Assembly (NCBI GenBank): GCA_003255745.1
Contig: QKYL01000026.1
Coordinates: forward strand, 24,931-88,930
From: Paracoccus saliphilus
Lineage (GTDB): Bacteria > Pseudomonadota > Alphaproteobacteria > Rhodobacterales > Rhodobacteraceae
Reading direction: 5' to 3'
DNA length: 64,000 nt
The translations under genes and the position numbers were made by a program. This document shows positions 49,524 to 58,974 of the stretch, in pieces (the stretch's first letter is position 1; each line of letters begins with the position of its first letter). A model generated the notes under the pieces. It was not told the DNA's origin. It made no database searches and saw only the letters and a list, made by a program, of their open reading frames with translations.

Positions 49524-52500
49524 TGCATGTCATCTTTCGCGAACAGGTCGGCCTGGACCAGACCGACACCCCCTATGATCCGGGCCAATCGCCGGCGGAT
49601 CTGGTGGTCCTGTCCTTTTCGGACAGCGACCTGGGGGCCTTCGCGGAAGGGTGGCGGCGGGCGGCGGGCGGTTTGCCGTCATTGCGGCTGTGCAACCTGG
49701 TGGCGCTGCGGCACCCGGTGTCGGTCGATACCTACCTGGACCAGACCCTGTCCGGCGCAAAGGGTATCCTGATCCGCCTGATCGGCGGAGAGGCCTATTG
49801 GCCCTATGGCCTGGCCTCGGTGCAGGACCTGGCGCGGCGCCGGGGGATCGCGCTGGCGGTGCTGCCCGCCGACGGGCGCGACGATCCCCGGCTGGAGGAG
49901 GTCTCGACCGTGCCGGCCTCCGTGCTGCGCGTGCTGCGGCGGCATTGCGACCAGGGCGGCGCGGTGGCCGCACAGGCGGCGCTGGCGCAGATGGCCATCG
50001 CTTCGGGCCTGGCCGCCGCCCCGGTCGAAGGGCGCAAGACGCTGCCGCAGATGGGGCTTTGGGACCCTGACCGGGGCGTGATCGACCATGCCCCGCAGGG
50101 TGAACTGGCGCTGGTGACCTTCTATCGCAGCTGGCTGGCCGCCGCCGATACTGGCCCCGTCGATGCGCTGATCCATGCGCTGCGGGCGCGGGGGTTCGCG
50201 GCGATCGGGGCCTTCGCCCCCTCCCTGAAGGCCGAGGGGCTGGGGGACTGGCTGCGCGGCGTCCTGCCCACGTCGCCGGCGCTGGTCGTGAACGCTACAG
50301 GGTTTTCTGCCCGGACCCAGGCCGGCACGCCCTTCGACGACATGGCCTGCCCAGTCTTTCAGGTCGCGCTGTCGACCAACCGCAGACGCGAATGGGCGGG
50401 CGCCGAGCGTGGGCTGTCACCGTCGGATCTGGCCATGAACGTGGTCCTGCCCGAGGTGGACGGCCGCATCTTTGCCGGTGTCATCAGCTTCAAGTCGCCC
50501 GAGCCGCGCGACCCCGACCTGCAGTTCTCGCGGTTTGCCCATCGCGCGGATCCCGGTCTTCTGGCCGCCGCCGCCGACCGCATCGCGGCATGGGCGCGGC
50601 TGGCGCGGACACCGAAGGCGCAGCGGCGGGTGGCGCTGATCCTGTCCACCTATCCCGGCCGCGACTGGCAGATGGCGCATGCGGTGGGCCTGGACGCCCC
50701 GGCCTCGGCCGAAGGCGTGGCGCAGGCGCTTGCTGCCGAGGGCTACGATGTCCCTGCTGGTGTTGGGGCCGCCGCCTTGGCCGACCAGCGCATCACGTGG
50801 CCGCTGTCCGATTACCAAGCCGCGTTGCAGGCCCTGCCGCAGCCACTGCGCAAGGCGCTGCACGCGGCCTGGGGCGCGCCCGAGAGCGATCCTGACTGCC
50901 AGGACGGGACCTTCCGCTTTGCCGCCATCCAGCGCGGAAACCTGCTGCTGGCGCTGCAACCCGAACGCAGCCACCGCGCCGACCGCGACGACGACTACCA
51001 TGACCTGACCCGCGTGCCGCGCCACGCCTATGTCGCCTTTTACCTGTGGCTGGCCGCGCAGGACCCGCATGCCATGATCCACATGGGCGCGCATGGCACG
51101 CTGGAGTGGCTGCCCGGCAAGGCCGTGGCGCTGTCGGGCGACTGCTGGCCGCAGGCGCTGACGGGCGCGCTGCCGGTCATCTATCCCTTCATCGTCAATG
51201 ATCCGGGCGAAGCCGCGCAGGCCAAGCGGCGCATTGGAGCCGTGACCCTGGGCCACCTGCCGCCGCCGATGCGGGACGCCGCCCTGCCCGCCGGCATGGC
51301 CGGGCTGGAACGGCTGCTGGACGAATATTCCACCGCCGACGGGTTGGACCCGGCGCGCCGCGACCGCCTGATCGCCGGCATCCGGGACGAGGCGCGCGCC
51401 CTGGGGGTCGAGGCAGACCTGGGCATCCCCTCCGACGCCAGCGCGGCCGAGGCGATCACCCGCATCGACCGTTTCGTCTGCGACATCAAGGAAAGCCAGT
51501 ATGGCGAGGGGCTGCACATCTGGGGCAGCGGCGCCTGCGGCGAGGCTGAACGCGCGGGGCTGGCGGCGGGGCTGGCGGGCCGCTTCGTGCCGCCGGGGCC
51601 GTCGGGGTCTCCGAACCGGGGCCGGTCGGACGTGCTGCCGACGGGGCGCAACCTCTTCAGCGTCGATCCCCGCGCAGTGCCGACCCCCGCCGCCCATGCC
51701 CAGGGCGTCAAGCTGGGCGAGGAACTGCTGCGCCGCCACCTGCAGGATCAGGGCGACTGGCCGCGTGGCCTGGTGGTCGACCTTTGGGGCAGCGCGACCA
51801 TGCGGACCGCGGGCGAGGAGTTTGCCATGGCGCTGCACCTGGCGGGACTGAAGCCCGTGTGGGACCAGGGCTCGGGCCGGGTGTCGGGGGTCGAGGTCGT
51901 GCCGCTGGCGCTGCTGGACCGCCCCCGCATCGACGTGACGCTGCGCGTCTCGGGCCTGTTCCGCGACGTCTTTCCGGTGCTGGCGCAGTTGTTCGAAACC
52001 GGGGCCGCGACTCTGGCCGAACGTGACGAGGCGGTGGATCTGAACCCCTATGCGGCGCGCGCGCCCCGCGTCTTTGGTCCGCAGCCGGGGCAATACGGGC
52101 TGGGCATGGGCACGGCGCCCACGGAATTCACCGATGCCGCGCGGGCGGCGGCGGGCGAGGCCTGGCTTGCGGCCTCGGCCTGGGCCATCGGGGCGGACGG
52201 GACCAGCCGCCCGGACCGTGCGGGGCTGGAGGCGCGCATGGCGGGCGTCGACAGTTTTGTCCACGCACAGGACCTGCCCGAAACCGACCTGCTGCTGGCC
52301 GCCGATTATGCCGCACACGAGGCGGGTTTCGCCGCCGCGATGACGCGGATCGGGGCCACGGCCCCCGCCCTCTATCACCTGGACGCGACGCAGCCCGGCC
52401 GCCCCCGCGCCCGCACCCTGACCGAGGAGATCGCCCGCACCACCCGCGCCCGCGCCGCCGACCCGGCCTGGGCCGACGCGATGACGCGCCACGGCTATCG

Positions 52501-52741
52501 CGGTGCGGCGGAAATCGCCGCCACGCTGGACCACATGGCGGCTTTCGCGCATCTGGCAGGCGCGGTGCCACCGCATCTGTTCGACCTTTACCACGAGGCC
52601 ACGTTAGGCCGCCCCGAGATCGTGGCGTTCATGGAGGCGGCCAATCCCGCCGCCCTGGCCGCGATGCGCGACCTGTTCCAGCGGCTGCACCAGGCGGGGC
52701 TGTGGGTGACGCGCCGCAACTCGATCGCGGTGACGCTGTGA
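49523..52741 (+). CDS. cobN: cobaltochelatase large subunit
   Basis: 1072 residues, within the range of CobN though shorter than the about 1270-residue Pseudomonas protein. Typical segments are LLIRLIGGEAYWPYGL, IHMGAHGTLEWLPGKAVALSG, YPFIVNDPGEAAQAKRRI and CDIKESQYGEGLHIWG. It inserts Co(II) into hydrogenobyrinate a,c-diamide using ATP, together with CobS and CobT, which are not in this window. It overlaps cobG by 4 bases (GTGA). Confidence 0.95.
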   Translation: MHVIFREQVGLDQTDTPYDPGQSPADLVVLSFSDSDLGAFAEGWRRAAGGLPSLRLCNLVALRHPVSVDTYLDQTLSGAKGILIRLIGGEAYWPYGLASVQDLARRRGIALAVLPADGRDDPRLEEVSTVPASVLRVLRRHCDQGGAVAAQAALAQMAIASGLAAAPVEGRKTLPQMGLWDPDRGVIDHAPQGELALVTFYRSWLAAADTGPVDALIHALRARGFAAIGAFAPSLKAEGLGDWLRGVLPTSPALVVNATGFSARTQAGTPFDDMACPVFQVALSTNRRREWAGAERGLSPSDLAMNVVLPEVDGRIFAGVISFKSPEPRDPDLQFSRFAHRADPGLLAAAADRIAAWARLARTPKAQRRVALILSTYPGRDWQMAHAVGLDAPASAEGVAQALAAEGYDVPAGVGAAALADQRITWPLSDYQAALQALPQPLRKALHAAWGAPESDPDCQDGTFRFAAIQRGNLLLALQPERSHRADRDDDYHDLTRVPRHAYVAFYLWLAAQDPHAMIHMGAHGTLEWLPGKAVALSGDCWPQALTGALPVIYPFIVNDPGEAAQAKRRIGAVTLGHLPPPMRDAALPAGMAGLERLLDEYSTADGLDPARRDRLIAGIRDEARALGVEADLGIPSDASAAEAITRIDRFVCDIKESQYGEGLHIWGSGACGEAERAGLAAGLAGRFVPPGPSGSPNRGRSDVLPTGRNLFSVDPRAVPTPAAHAQGVKLGEELLRRHLQDQGDWPRGLVVDLWGSATMRTAGEEFAMALHLAGLKPVWDQGSGRVSGVEVVPLALLDRPRIDVTLRVSGLFRDVFPVLAQLFETGAATLAERDEAVDLNPYAARAPRVFGPQPGQYGLGMGTAPTEFTDAARAAAGEAWLAASAWAIGADGTSRPDRAGLEARMAGVDSFVHAQDLPETDLLLAADYAAHEAGFAAAMTRIGATAPALYHLDATQPGRPRARTLTEEIARTTRARAADPAWADAMTRHGYRGAAEIAATLDHMAAFAHLAGAVPPHLFDLYHEATLGRPEIVAFMEAANPAALAAMRDLFQRLHQAGLWVTRRNSIAVTL

Positions 52742-53844
52742 GCGCGGTAAAGGGATGGTGCCCCGGTGCGCTGCGGCCGATGGAATCCGGCGATGGCTGG
52801 GTGGTGCGGGTGCGCCCGCGTGGTAGCCGGCTGACCGCAGCCCAGGCCGCAGCCGTCGCCGACGCGGCCGAGGCCCAGGGCAACGGCGTGATCGAGCTGA
52901 CCGGCCGGGCCAACCTGCAACTGCGCGGCGTGACGCCCGACAGCCACGCCCCGCTGATCGCCGCCCTGCGCGCCCATGACCTGATCGACGCCGATATCGA
53001 TGCCGAGCGGCGTCGCAACATCCTGGTCACGCCCTTTGCCGATGCCGCGACGGATGCCCTTGCCGCCGCGCTGGAGGCCGCGCTGGCCGCAAGCGGGCTG
53101 ATGCTGCCGGCCAAGTTCGGCTTTGCCGTCGATGCCGGGCCGCTTCCCGTCCTGACCCGCGACCCCGCCGATATCCGCATCGAACGCGGCCCCCAGGGGC
53201 TGACGCTGAGGGCGGATGGCATGGCGACCACATCCCCCCTGCACGACGTGACCGATGCGTTGGTCTTGGCGCAGTGGTTCCTGGACCAGGGCGGCGCCCC
53301 CGGTGGCCGGGGCCGCATGGCCGCGCTGATCGCCCAGGGGGCGCGGCCGCCGGGCGCCGACCTGCCCGCCCCCGCCACCGCGCCCGCCGCGCAACCGGGG
53401 GCCACGGGACAGGGGATGCTGGCTGCGCTGGAATTCGGCCAGGTGCCGCCTGACACGCTGCGCCGCCTGTCGCGGCTTGGGCCGCTGCGGCTGACACCCT
53501 GGCGCATGCTGCTGGTGCAGGGCGCCCACAGCATGCCCGACCTGCCCGGCGTGATCCTCGATGGGGCCGACCCGCGCCTGCGCCTGCGCGCCTGCCCGGG
53601 CGCGCCCGCCTGCCCGCAGGCCCATGCCGCGACCCGGCCCCTGGCGCGCGACCTGGCGGGTCTTGTCCCGCCGGGCGCGGTGCTGCATGTGTCGGGCTGT
53701 GCCAAGGGCTGCGGTTGGCCGCGTCCCGCCGACCTGACCCTGACCGCCACGCCGGCGGGGTTCGACCTGATCCGCCACGGCCGCGCGGCCGACCCGGCCG
53801 TGCTGCGCGGCCTTCACCCCGACCAGCTGCCAAGGGTTCTGTGA
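52738..53844 (+). CDS. cobG: precorrin-3B synthase
   Basis: 368 residues from a GTG start at 52738 overlapping the cobN stop. It belongs to the sulfite/nitrite reductase-like family: ELTGRANLQLRG in the N-terminal half, and the iron-sulfur cysteines in RACPGAPACPQA and HVSGCAKGCGWP. It uses O2 to make precorrin-3B, the marker of the aerobic pathway. An ATG-start reading from 52702 would extend into cobN and is unlikely. It overlaps cobH by one base. Confidence 0.92.
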   Translation: MSAVKGWCPGALRPMESGDGWVVRVRPRGSRLTAAQAAAVADAAEAQGNGVIELTGRANLQLRGVTPDSHAPLIAALRAHDLIDADIDAERRRNILVTPFADAATDALAAALEAALAASGLMLPAKFGFAVDAGPLPVLTRDPADIRIERGPQGLTLRADGMATTSPLHDVTDALVLAQWFLDQGGAPGGRGRMAALIAQGARPPGADLPAPATAPAAQPGATGQGMLAALEFGQVPPDTLRRLSRLGPLRLTPWRMLLVQGAHSMPDLPGVILDGADPRLRLRACPGAPACPQAHAATRPLARDLAGLVPPGAVLHVSGCAKGCGWPRPADLTLTATPAGFDLIRHGRAADPAVLRGLHPDQLPRVL

Positions 53845-54473
53845 TGCCTCACGATTACGAAAAGGACGGCGCCGCGATCTATCGCCAGTCCTTTGCCACC
53901 ATCCGCGCCGAGGCCGACCTGGCGGGCTTTGACCCCGATGAGGAACCGGTGGTCGTGCGCATGATCCATGCCGCGGGCCTGGTCGGGCTGGAACGTCATG
54001 TGCGCTTTACCCCCGGCATGGCCACGACCGCCCGCGCCGCCCTGGCGGCCGGCGCGCCGATCCTCTGCGATGCGCGCATGGTCAGCGAGGGCGTGACCCG
54101 CGCCCGCCTGCCCACCCAGAACCGGGTGATCTGCACGCTGCATGACCCGCGCGTGCCGGACATGGCGCGCGACATGGGCAACACCCGCAGCGCCGCCGCG
54201 CTGGAATTGTGGCGCCCGGACCTGGACGGCGCGGTGGTGGCCATCGGCAATGCGCCGACCGCGCTGTTCCACCTGCTGAACATGCTGGAGGACCCGAGCT
54301 GCCCGCGTCCGGCCGCGATCATCGGCTGTCCGGTCGGTTTCGTGGGGGCCGCCGAATCCAAGGATGCGCTGATGGCCGCCCCGCCCGCGCCCGCGGTCAT
54401 CGTGCAGGGACGGCTTGGCGGGTCGGCCATCACCGTCGCCGCCATCAACGCGCTGGCCAGCCGGAAGGAGTAG
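53844..54473 (+). CDS. cobH: precorrin-8X methylmutase
   Basis: 209 residues from the ATG at 53844 (TGATG junction with cobG). CobH moves the C11 methyl group to C12, giving hydrogenobyrinic acid. Seen: RMIHAAGLVGLERHVRF with the catalytic His, CDARMVSEGVTR, AIGNAPTALFHLLNM and GCPVGFVGAAESKDAL. The length is standard. cobI begins 4 bases after its stop. Confidence 0.95.
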   Translation: MPHDYEKDGAAIYRQSFATIRAEADLAGFDPDEEPVVVRMIHAAGLVGLERHVRFTPGMATTARAALAAGAPILCDARMVSEGVTRARLPTQNRVICTLHDPRVPDMARDMGNTRSAAALELWRPDLDGAVVAIGNAPTALFHLLNMLEDPSCPRPAAIIGCPVGFVGAAESKDALMAAPPAPAVIVQGRLGGSAITVAAINALASRKE

Positions 54474-54477
54474 CCGC

Positions 54478-55221
54478 ATGGGACAGATCATCTGCGCGGG
54501 CCTTGGGCCGGGCGATCCCGACCTGATCTCGGTCAAGGCCGACCGGACGATCCGGCAGGCGCGCCACGTTGCCTATTTCCGCAAGCCCGGTCGCCAGGGC
54601 CAGGCGCGCCGCATCGTTGACGGCATGCTGGCGCCGGCCGCGATCGAATACCCGATGGAATACCCGGTCACGACCGAGATCCCCTTTGACAGCCCCGACT
54701 ACAACCGGCTGCTGGCTGATTTCTACGACGATTGGGCCGACCGGCTGGCGGCACTGTCTGCCATCGATGATGTCGTCGTTCTGTGCGAGGGGGACCCGTT
54801 CCTCTATGGCTCGTTCATGCATCTCTATGTGCGGCTGAGGGATCGGGTGACGGTGACCGTGATCCCGGGCATCCCCGGCATGGTCGGCTGCTGGAACGCC
54901 AGCGGCACGCCCATCACCTGGGGCGACGATGTGCTGACCGTGGTCATGGGCACCCTGCCCGAGGGCGAGATGCTGCGCCACATGCAGCATTCGGACGCGC
55001 TGGTGGTGATGAAGACCGGCCGCAACCTGCCCAAGGTGCGCCGCGCCCTGACCATGGCGGGCCGGCTGGACGACGCCTGGCTGATCGAACGCGGCACCAT
55101 GCCCGGCCAGCGCATCGTGCGCCTGGCCGATGTCGAGGCTGCCGACTGCCCCTATTTCGCCATCGTGCTGGTGCATGGCCAAGGCCGCCGTCCCGTGGCA
55201 CTGGCCCAGGTCGCCGAATGA
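54478..55221 (+). CDS. cobI: precorrin-2 C20-methyltransferase
   Basis: 247 residues from the ATG at 54478, with GGAAGGAG before it. SAM-dependent tetrapyrrole methylase fold: CAGLGPGDPDLISVKADRTI at the N-terminus, VVLCEGDPFLYGSFMHLY, and VIPGIPGMVGCWNASGTP. It methylates C20 of precorrin-2 to give precorrin-3A. A longer frame from 54415 reads through the end of cobH. It overlaps cobJ by 4 bases. Confidence 0.94.
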   Translation: MGQIICAGLGPGDPDLISVKADRTIRQARHVAYFRKPGRQGQARRIVDGMLAPAAIEYPMEYPVTTEIPFDSPDYNRLLADFYDDWADRLAALSAIDDVVVLCEGDPFLYGSFMHLYVRLRDRVTVTVIPGIPGMVGCWNASGTPITWGDDVLTVVMGTLPEGEMLRHMQHSDALVVMKTGRNLPKVRRALTMAGRLDDAWLIERGTMPGQRIVRLADVEAADCPYFAIVLVHGQGRRPVALAQVAE

Positions 55222-55952
55222 ACGGCTGGATCGCCGTCGCAGGCCTTGGTCCCGGCGCCGAGGCGCTGGTGACCCCAGAGGTGTCGGCCGCGCTGGCGGA
55301 GGCCACCGATATCGTGGGCTACATCCCCTATGTCGCACGCATCGCCGCGCGCGAAGGGCTGGTGCTGCACGCCTCGGACAACCGGGTGGAGCTGGACCGC
55401 GCGCGGCTGGCGCTGGACCTGGCGGCGCGGGGGCGGCGGGTGGTCATCGTGTCGTCAGGCGATCCGGGGGTCTTTGCCATGGCCTCGGCCCTGTTCGAGG
55501 CGGTCGAGGCGGGCGGCGACGTGGCCGACATCCGCATCCTGCCCGGCATCACCGCCATGCTGGCCGCCGCCGCGCGGGCGGGCGCCCCCCTGGGCCACGA
55601 CTTCTGCGCCATCAACCTGTCGGACAACCTCAAGCCCTTCGCGCTGATCGAACACCGCCTGCGCCATGCCGCGCGGGGCGATTTCGCGATGGCCTTCTAC
55701 AACCCCCGCTCGGCCAGCCGCCCCGAAGGCTTTGCCCGCGTGCTGGAGATCCTGCGCCAGGAATGTGAACCCGCGCGGCTGATGATCTTTGCCCGCGCCG
55801 TCAGCACTCCGGACGAATCGCTGCGCATCGTGACCTTGGCCGAGGCCGAGCCGCAGATGGCCGACATGCGCACCGTGGTTCTGGTAGGCAACAGCGCCAC
55901 GCGCAGGGTCGGCCCCTGGGTCTATACCCCGCGCAGCGCGGGGGCGGTCTGA
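55218..55952 (+). CDS. cobJ: precorrin-3B C17-methyltransferase
   Basis: 244 residues from the ATG at 55218. Tetrapyrrole methylase: VAGLGPGAEALVTPEVSAAL, VIVSSGDPGVFAMASAL, ILPGITAMLAAAARAGAPLG, AFYNPRSASRP. It performs C17 methylation with ring contraction to precorrin-4. Its last 31 bases overlap the end of cobK, which runs on the opposite strand. Confidence 0.94.
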   Translation: MNGWIAVAGLGPGAEALVTPEVSAALAEATDIVGYIPYVARIAAREGLVLHASDNRVELDRARLALDLAARGRRVVIVSSGDPGVFAMASALFEAVEAGGDVADIRILPGITAMLAAAARAGAPLGHDFCAINLSDNLKPFALIEHRLRHAARGDFAMAFYNPRSASRPEGFARVLEILRQECEPARLMIFARAVSTPDESLRIVTLAEAEPQMADMRTVVLVGNSATRRVGPWVYTPRSAGAV

Positions 55953-56677
55953 TGCAGATGCAGCCAGTCCAGCGCCTCGGCCGGGGTGGCGACGGTGGCG
56001 CAGCCGGGCAGCGCGGGCCGATCGATCATCACCACCCGCACCCCCAGGTCGCGCGCCGCCTGCAGCTTGGCGCTGGCCCCCGCCCCGCCGCTGTTCTTGG
56101 CGACCAGATGGGTAATCCGGTGCGCGGCCATCAGGCTGCGGTCGCCATCCACGGTAAAGGGACCGCGGGCAATGACCATCTGGGCGCGCGGCAGGGGCGG
56201 GCTGTCGGGGGCATCGACCAGGCGCAGCAGCCACTGATGCGGCAGACCAGCAAAGGGGTCCAGGTTCTGCTTGCCGATCGCCAGAAAGACGCGTGCAGGC
56301 CGGTCGGGCAGCGCGGCGACCGCAGCCGCGATGTCAGGAACCGGCTGCCAGTCATCGCCCGGACCCGGCTGCCATGCGGGCCGTTGCAGGGCCAGCAGCG
56401 GCAGCCCCAGGGCGGCGCAGGCGGCATGGGCATTACGGCTCATCCGGGCGGCAAAGGGGTGGGTCGCGTCGATGACATGGCTGATGCCGGCGCCCCGCAG
56501 CCAATCCGCCAGCCCGGAGGCGCCGCCAAAACCCCCAACGCGCATCGGCAGGGGTTGGGCGACTGGCGCGGCCGTGCGCCCGGCATAGGAAAAAACGGCG
56601 TCAACCCCGGCCCCGGCCAGCAGGCGGGCCAGGGCGCTGGCTTCGGTGGTGCCGCCCAGCAGCAGGACGCGCTTCAT
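55922..56677 (-). CDS. cobK: precorrin-6A reductase, on the opposite strand within the cob operon
   Basis: 251 residues from the ATG at 56677. CobK family: VLLLGGTTEASALARLLAGAG, VIDATHPFAARMSRNA, RVFLAIGKQNLDPFAG and LVAKNSGGAGASAKLQAARDLGV. It reduces precorrin-6A with NADPH. It is the only antisense gene in the run from DUF1636 to cobB. Its end overlaps cobJ by 31 bases, and its start codon overlaps the cobL start codon by 2 bases (shared CATG). Any promoter must therefore lie inside cobL. Confidence 0.93.
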   Translation of the reverse strand: MKRVLLLGGTTEASALARLLAGAGVDAVFSYAGRTAAPVAQPLPMRVGGFGGASGLADWLRGAGISHVIDATHPFAARMSRNAHAACAALGLPLLALQRPAWQPGPGDDWQPVPDIAAAVAALPDRPARVFLAIGKQNLDPFAGLPHQWLLRLVDAPDSPPLPRAQMVIARGPFTVDGDRSLMAAHRITHLVAKNSGGAGASAKLQAARDLGVRVVMIDRPALPGCATVATPAEALDWLHLHQTAPALRGV

Positions 56678-57866
56678 GTCTGACCCCTGGCTGACGATCA
56701 TCGGCATGGGCGAAGATGGCGTGGCCGGGCTGGGGGATGCAAGCCGCGATGCGCTGGCGGCGGCAAAGGTGGTCTTTGGCGGGCCGCGCCACCTGGACTT
56801 GGCGGGGGTGGGCGCGCGCGGTCGGGCCTGGCCGGTGCCCTTCGACATCGCGCCGGTGCTGGCGCTGCGCGGGCGGCGGGTGGCGGTGCTGGCATCGGGC
56901 GATCCGTTCTGGTTCGGGGCGGGCGGCAGCCTGGCCGCACATCTGGCACCGGGTGAATGGCGTGCCCTTCCGGCACCGGGCGTGCCGTCGCTGGCCGCCG
57001 CGCGGCTTGGCTGGCGGCTGGAGGATTGCGTGGCCCTGGGGCTGCACGCCGCGCCGCTGGCCCGGCTGCGCCCGCATCTGGTGCGGGGCTGCCGCATCAT
57101 TGCCACGTTGCGCGATGGCAACGCGCCCGCTTCCTTGGCCGCGTGGCTGTGCGGCCAGGGCGCGGGGGCGGTCCGCATGACGGTGCTGGAACGCCTTGGC
57201 GGCCCCCTGGAACGTGTCCGCACCACCCGCGCCGACAGCTTTGCGCTGAACGAGAGCGCGGCGCCCGTGGCCGTCGTGCTGGACGGTGCGAACCTGCCAC
57301 GTGGCTTCGGACTATCGGCGGCGGCCGGACGTTCCGATGATCTGTTCGACCATCAGGGCCAAATCACCAAGGCCCCGGTCCGGGCGATGACGCTGGCCGC
57401 CCTGCAGCCGCGCGCGGAGGCCCTGCTGTGGGACATCGGCGGCGGATCAGGCTCGATTTCGGTCGAATGGGCGCTTGCGGGGGGACGGGCGATCTGCATC
57501 GAGCCTCGCGCTGACCGGCTGGCGCTGATCGCCGGAAACCTGGACCGCTTTGGCATGTCCCACCGCATCCGCATCGTCGAAGGGGCCGCGCCCGAGGCAC
57601 TGGCCGGCCTGCCCGAACCGGACGCGGTCTTTGTCGGCGGCGGCGGCAGCACGGCCTTGTTCCGGACGCTGTTGCCCGCCCTGCCCCACGGCGCCCGGCT
57701 GGTCGCCAATGCCGTGACCCTGGAGACCGAGGCGCTGCTGACAGGTCTCCATGCCCGCCACGGCGGCGACCTGACCCGGATCGAGATCGCGCGGGCCGCG
57801 CCCCTGGGCGGAATGCGCGGCTGGCAGCCGCTGCGCCCGGTGGTGCAGTGGGCGGTCACGACATGA
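56676..57866 (+). CDS. cobL: precorrin-6B C5,15-methyltransferase (decarboxylating)
   Basis: 396 residues from the ATG at 56676. It has two domains. The N-terminal tetrapyrrole methylase (about 1-200: [22 protein letters not shown] and [14 protein letters not shown]) methylates at one position. The C-terminal Rossmann methyltransferase (about 215-390: [21 protein letters not shown] and [13 protein letters not shown]) methylates at the other with decarboxylation. The ribosome-binding site (AGGA) lies inside cobK, because the two genes start back to back. Confidence 0.94.
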   Translation: MSDPWLTIIGMGEDGVAGLGDASRDALAAAKVVFGGPRHLDLAGVGARGRAWPVPFDIAPVLALRGRRVAVLASGDPFWFGAGGSLAAHLAPGEWRALPAPGVPSLAAARLGWRLEDCVALGLHAAPLARLRPHLVRGCRIIATLRDGNAPASLAAWLCGQGAGAVRMTVLERLGGPLERVRTTRADSFALNESAAPVAVVLDGANLPRGFGLSAAAGRSDDLFDHQGQITKAPVRAMTLAALQPRAEALLWDIGGGSGSISVEWALAGGRAICIEPRADRLALIAGNLDRFGMSHRIRIVEGAAPEALAGLPEPDAVFVGGGGSTALFRTLLPALPHGARLVANAVTLETEALLTGLHARHGGDLTRIEIARAAPLGGMRGWQPLRPVVQWAVTT

Positions 57867-58204
57867 CGCGCGTCGCGGGCATCGGCTGCCGTGCCGGGAC
57901 GACGCGCGACGCGCTGGCCGCGGCACTGGCGGCGGCGGGGGGTGCCGATGCGCTGGCGACGATCATGCAGCGGGCCGGTCAGTTGCGCCCGCTGGCTGTC
58001 CTGCTGGACCTGCCGCTGCACATCGTCGACGTTGCGGGCATCGCCACCCCCACCCGCTCGGCCCGGATCGAGGCACTTTACGGCACCGGGTCCGTCGCCG
58101 AGGCCGCGGCCCTTGCCGCCGCAGGCCCCGGCGCACGGCTGTCCGCCCCCCGGCGCGTGTCGGCCTGCGGCCTTGTCACCATCGCCATCGCAGAGGTTCC
58201 ATGA
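57863..58204 (+). CDS. cobE: cobalamin biosynthesis protein CobE (CbiG C-terminal-like)
   Basis: 113 residues from the ATG at 57863, overlapping cobL by 4 bases. Matches the small CobE/CbiG-C domain: [60 protein letters not shown] and the end [10 protein letters not shown]. The exact role is not established; a role in handling late precorrin intermediates has been proposed. It overlaps cobM by 4 bases. Confidence 0.9.
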   Translation: MTRVAGIGCRAGTTRDALAAALAAAGGADALATIMQRAGQLRPLAVLLDLPLHIVDVAGIATPTRSARIEALYGTGSVAEAAALAAAGPGARLSAPRRVSACGLVTIAIAEVP

Positions 58205-58974
58205 CCGTCCACTTCATCGGCGCCGGCCCCGGCGCGCCTGACCTGATCACCCTGCGAGGGCGCGACCTGATCGCGGCCTGCCCGGTCTGCCTCTATGCGG
58301 GCAGTCTGGTTCCCGCCGCCCTGCTGGCGCATTGCCCGCCCGGCGCGCGGATCGTGAACACCGCGCCCCTGAGCCTGGACCAGATCATCGACGAGATCGC
58401 CACGGCCCATGCCGCCGGTCATGACGTCGCCCGGCTGCATTCGGGCGACCTGTCGGTTTGGTCCGCGATGGGCGAACAGCTGCGCCGCCTGCGCGCGCTG
58501 GACGTTCCCGTCCAGGTGACCCCCGGCGTGCCCTCATTCGCCGCCGCCGCCGCGGCACTGGAAACCGAACTGACCCTGCCCGGCCTGGCGCAGTCGGTCG
58601 TGCTGACACGCACCCCCGGCCGCGCCTCGACCATGCCCGAAGGCGAGACGCTGGCGGCCTTCGCGGCCACCGGGGCGACCTTGGCCATCCACCTGTCGAT
58701 CCATGCGTTGGACCGGGTGGTGGCGGATCTGCTGCCCCTTTACGGCGGTGATTGCCCGGTGGCCGTCGTCTGGCGTGCCAGCTGGCCCGACCAGCGCGTG
58801 ATCCGCGCCACTTTGGCCGATGTCCAGACCCACGCACAGGGCATCGACCGCACCGCGCTGATCCTGGTCGGCCGCGCCCTGGCGGCCGAAGGGTTCGAGG
58901 AAAGCCGCCTCTATGCCGCCGATTACGACCGCCGCTATCGTCCCGTCGGCGCCGACCCCCGGTTCCCGGAATGA
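58201..58974 (+). CDS. cobM: precorrin-4 C11-methyltransferase
   Basis: 257 residues. Tetrapyrrole methylase: [93 protein letters not shown]. It adds the C11 methyl group to give precorrin-5. It overlaps cobE and cobB by 4 bases on each side. Confidence 0.95.
   Translation: MTVHFIGAGPGAPDLITLRGRDLIAACPVCLYAGSLVPAALLAHCPPGARIVNTAPLSLDQIIDEIATAHAAGHDVARLHSGDLSVWSAMGEQLRRLRALDVPVQVTPGVPSFAAAAAALETELTLPGLAQSVVLTRTPGRASTMPEGETLAAFAATGATLAIHLSIHALDRVVADLLPLYGGDCPVAVVWRASWPDQRVIRATLADVQTHAQGIDRTALILVGRALAAEGFEESRLYAADYDRRYRPVGADPRFPE

Noticed and set aside
50417..52594. 725-codon open frame on the minus strand
   Set aside because: Antisense to cobN, whose motifs are clear.
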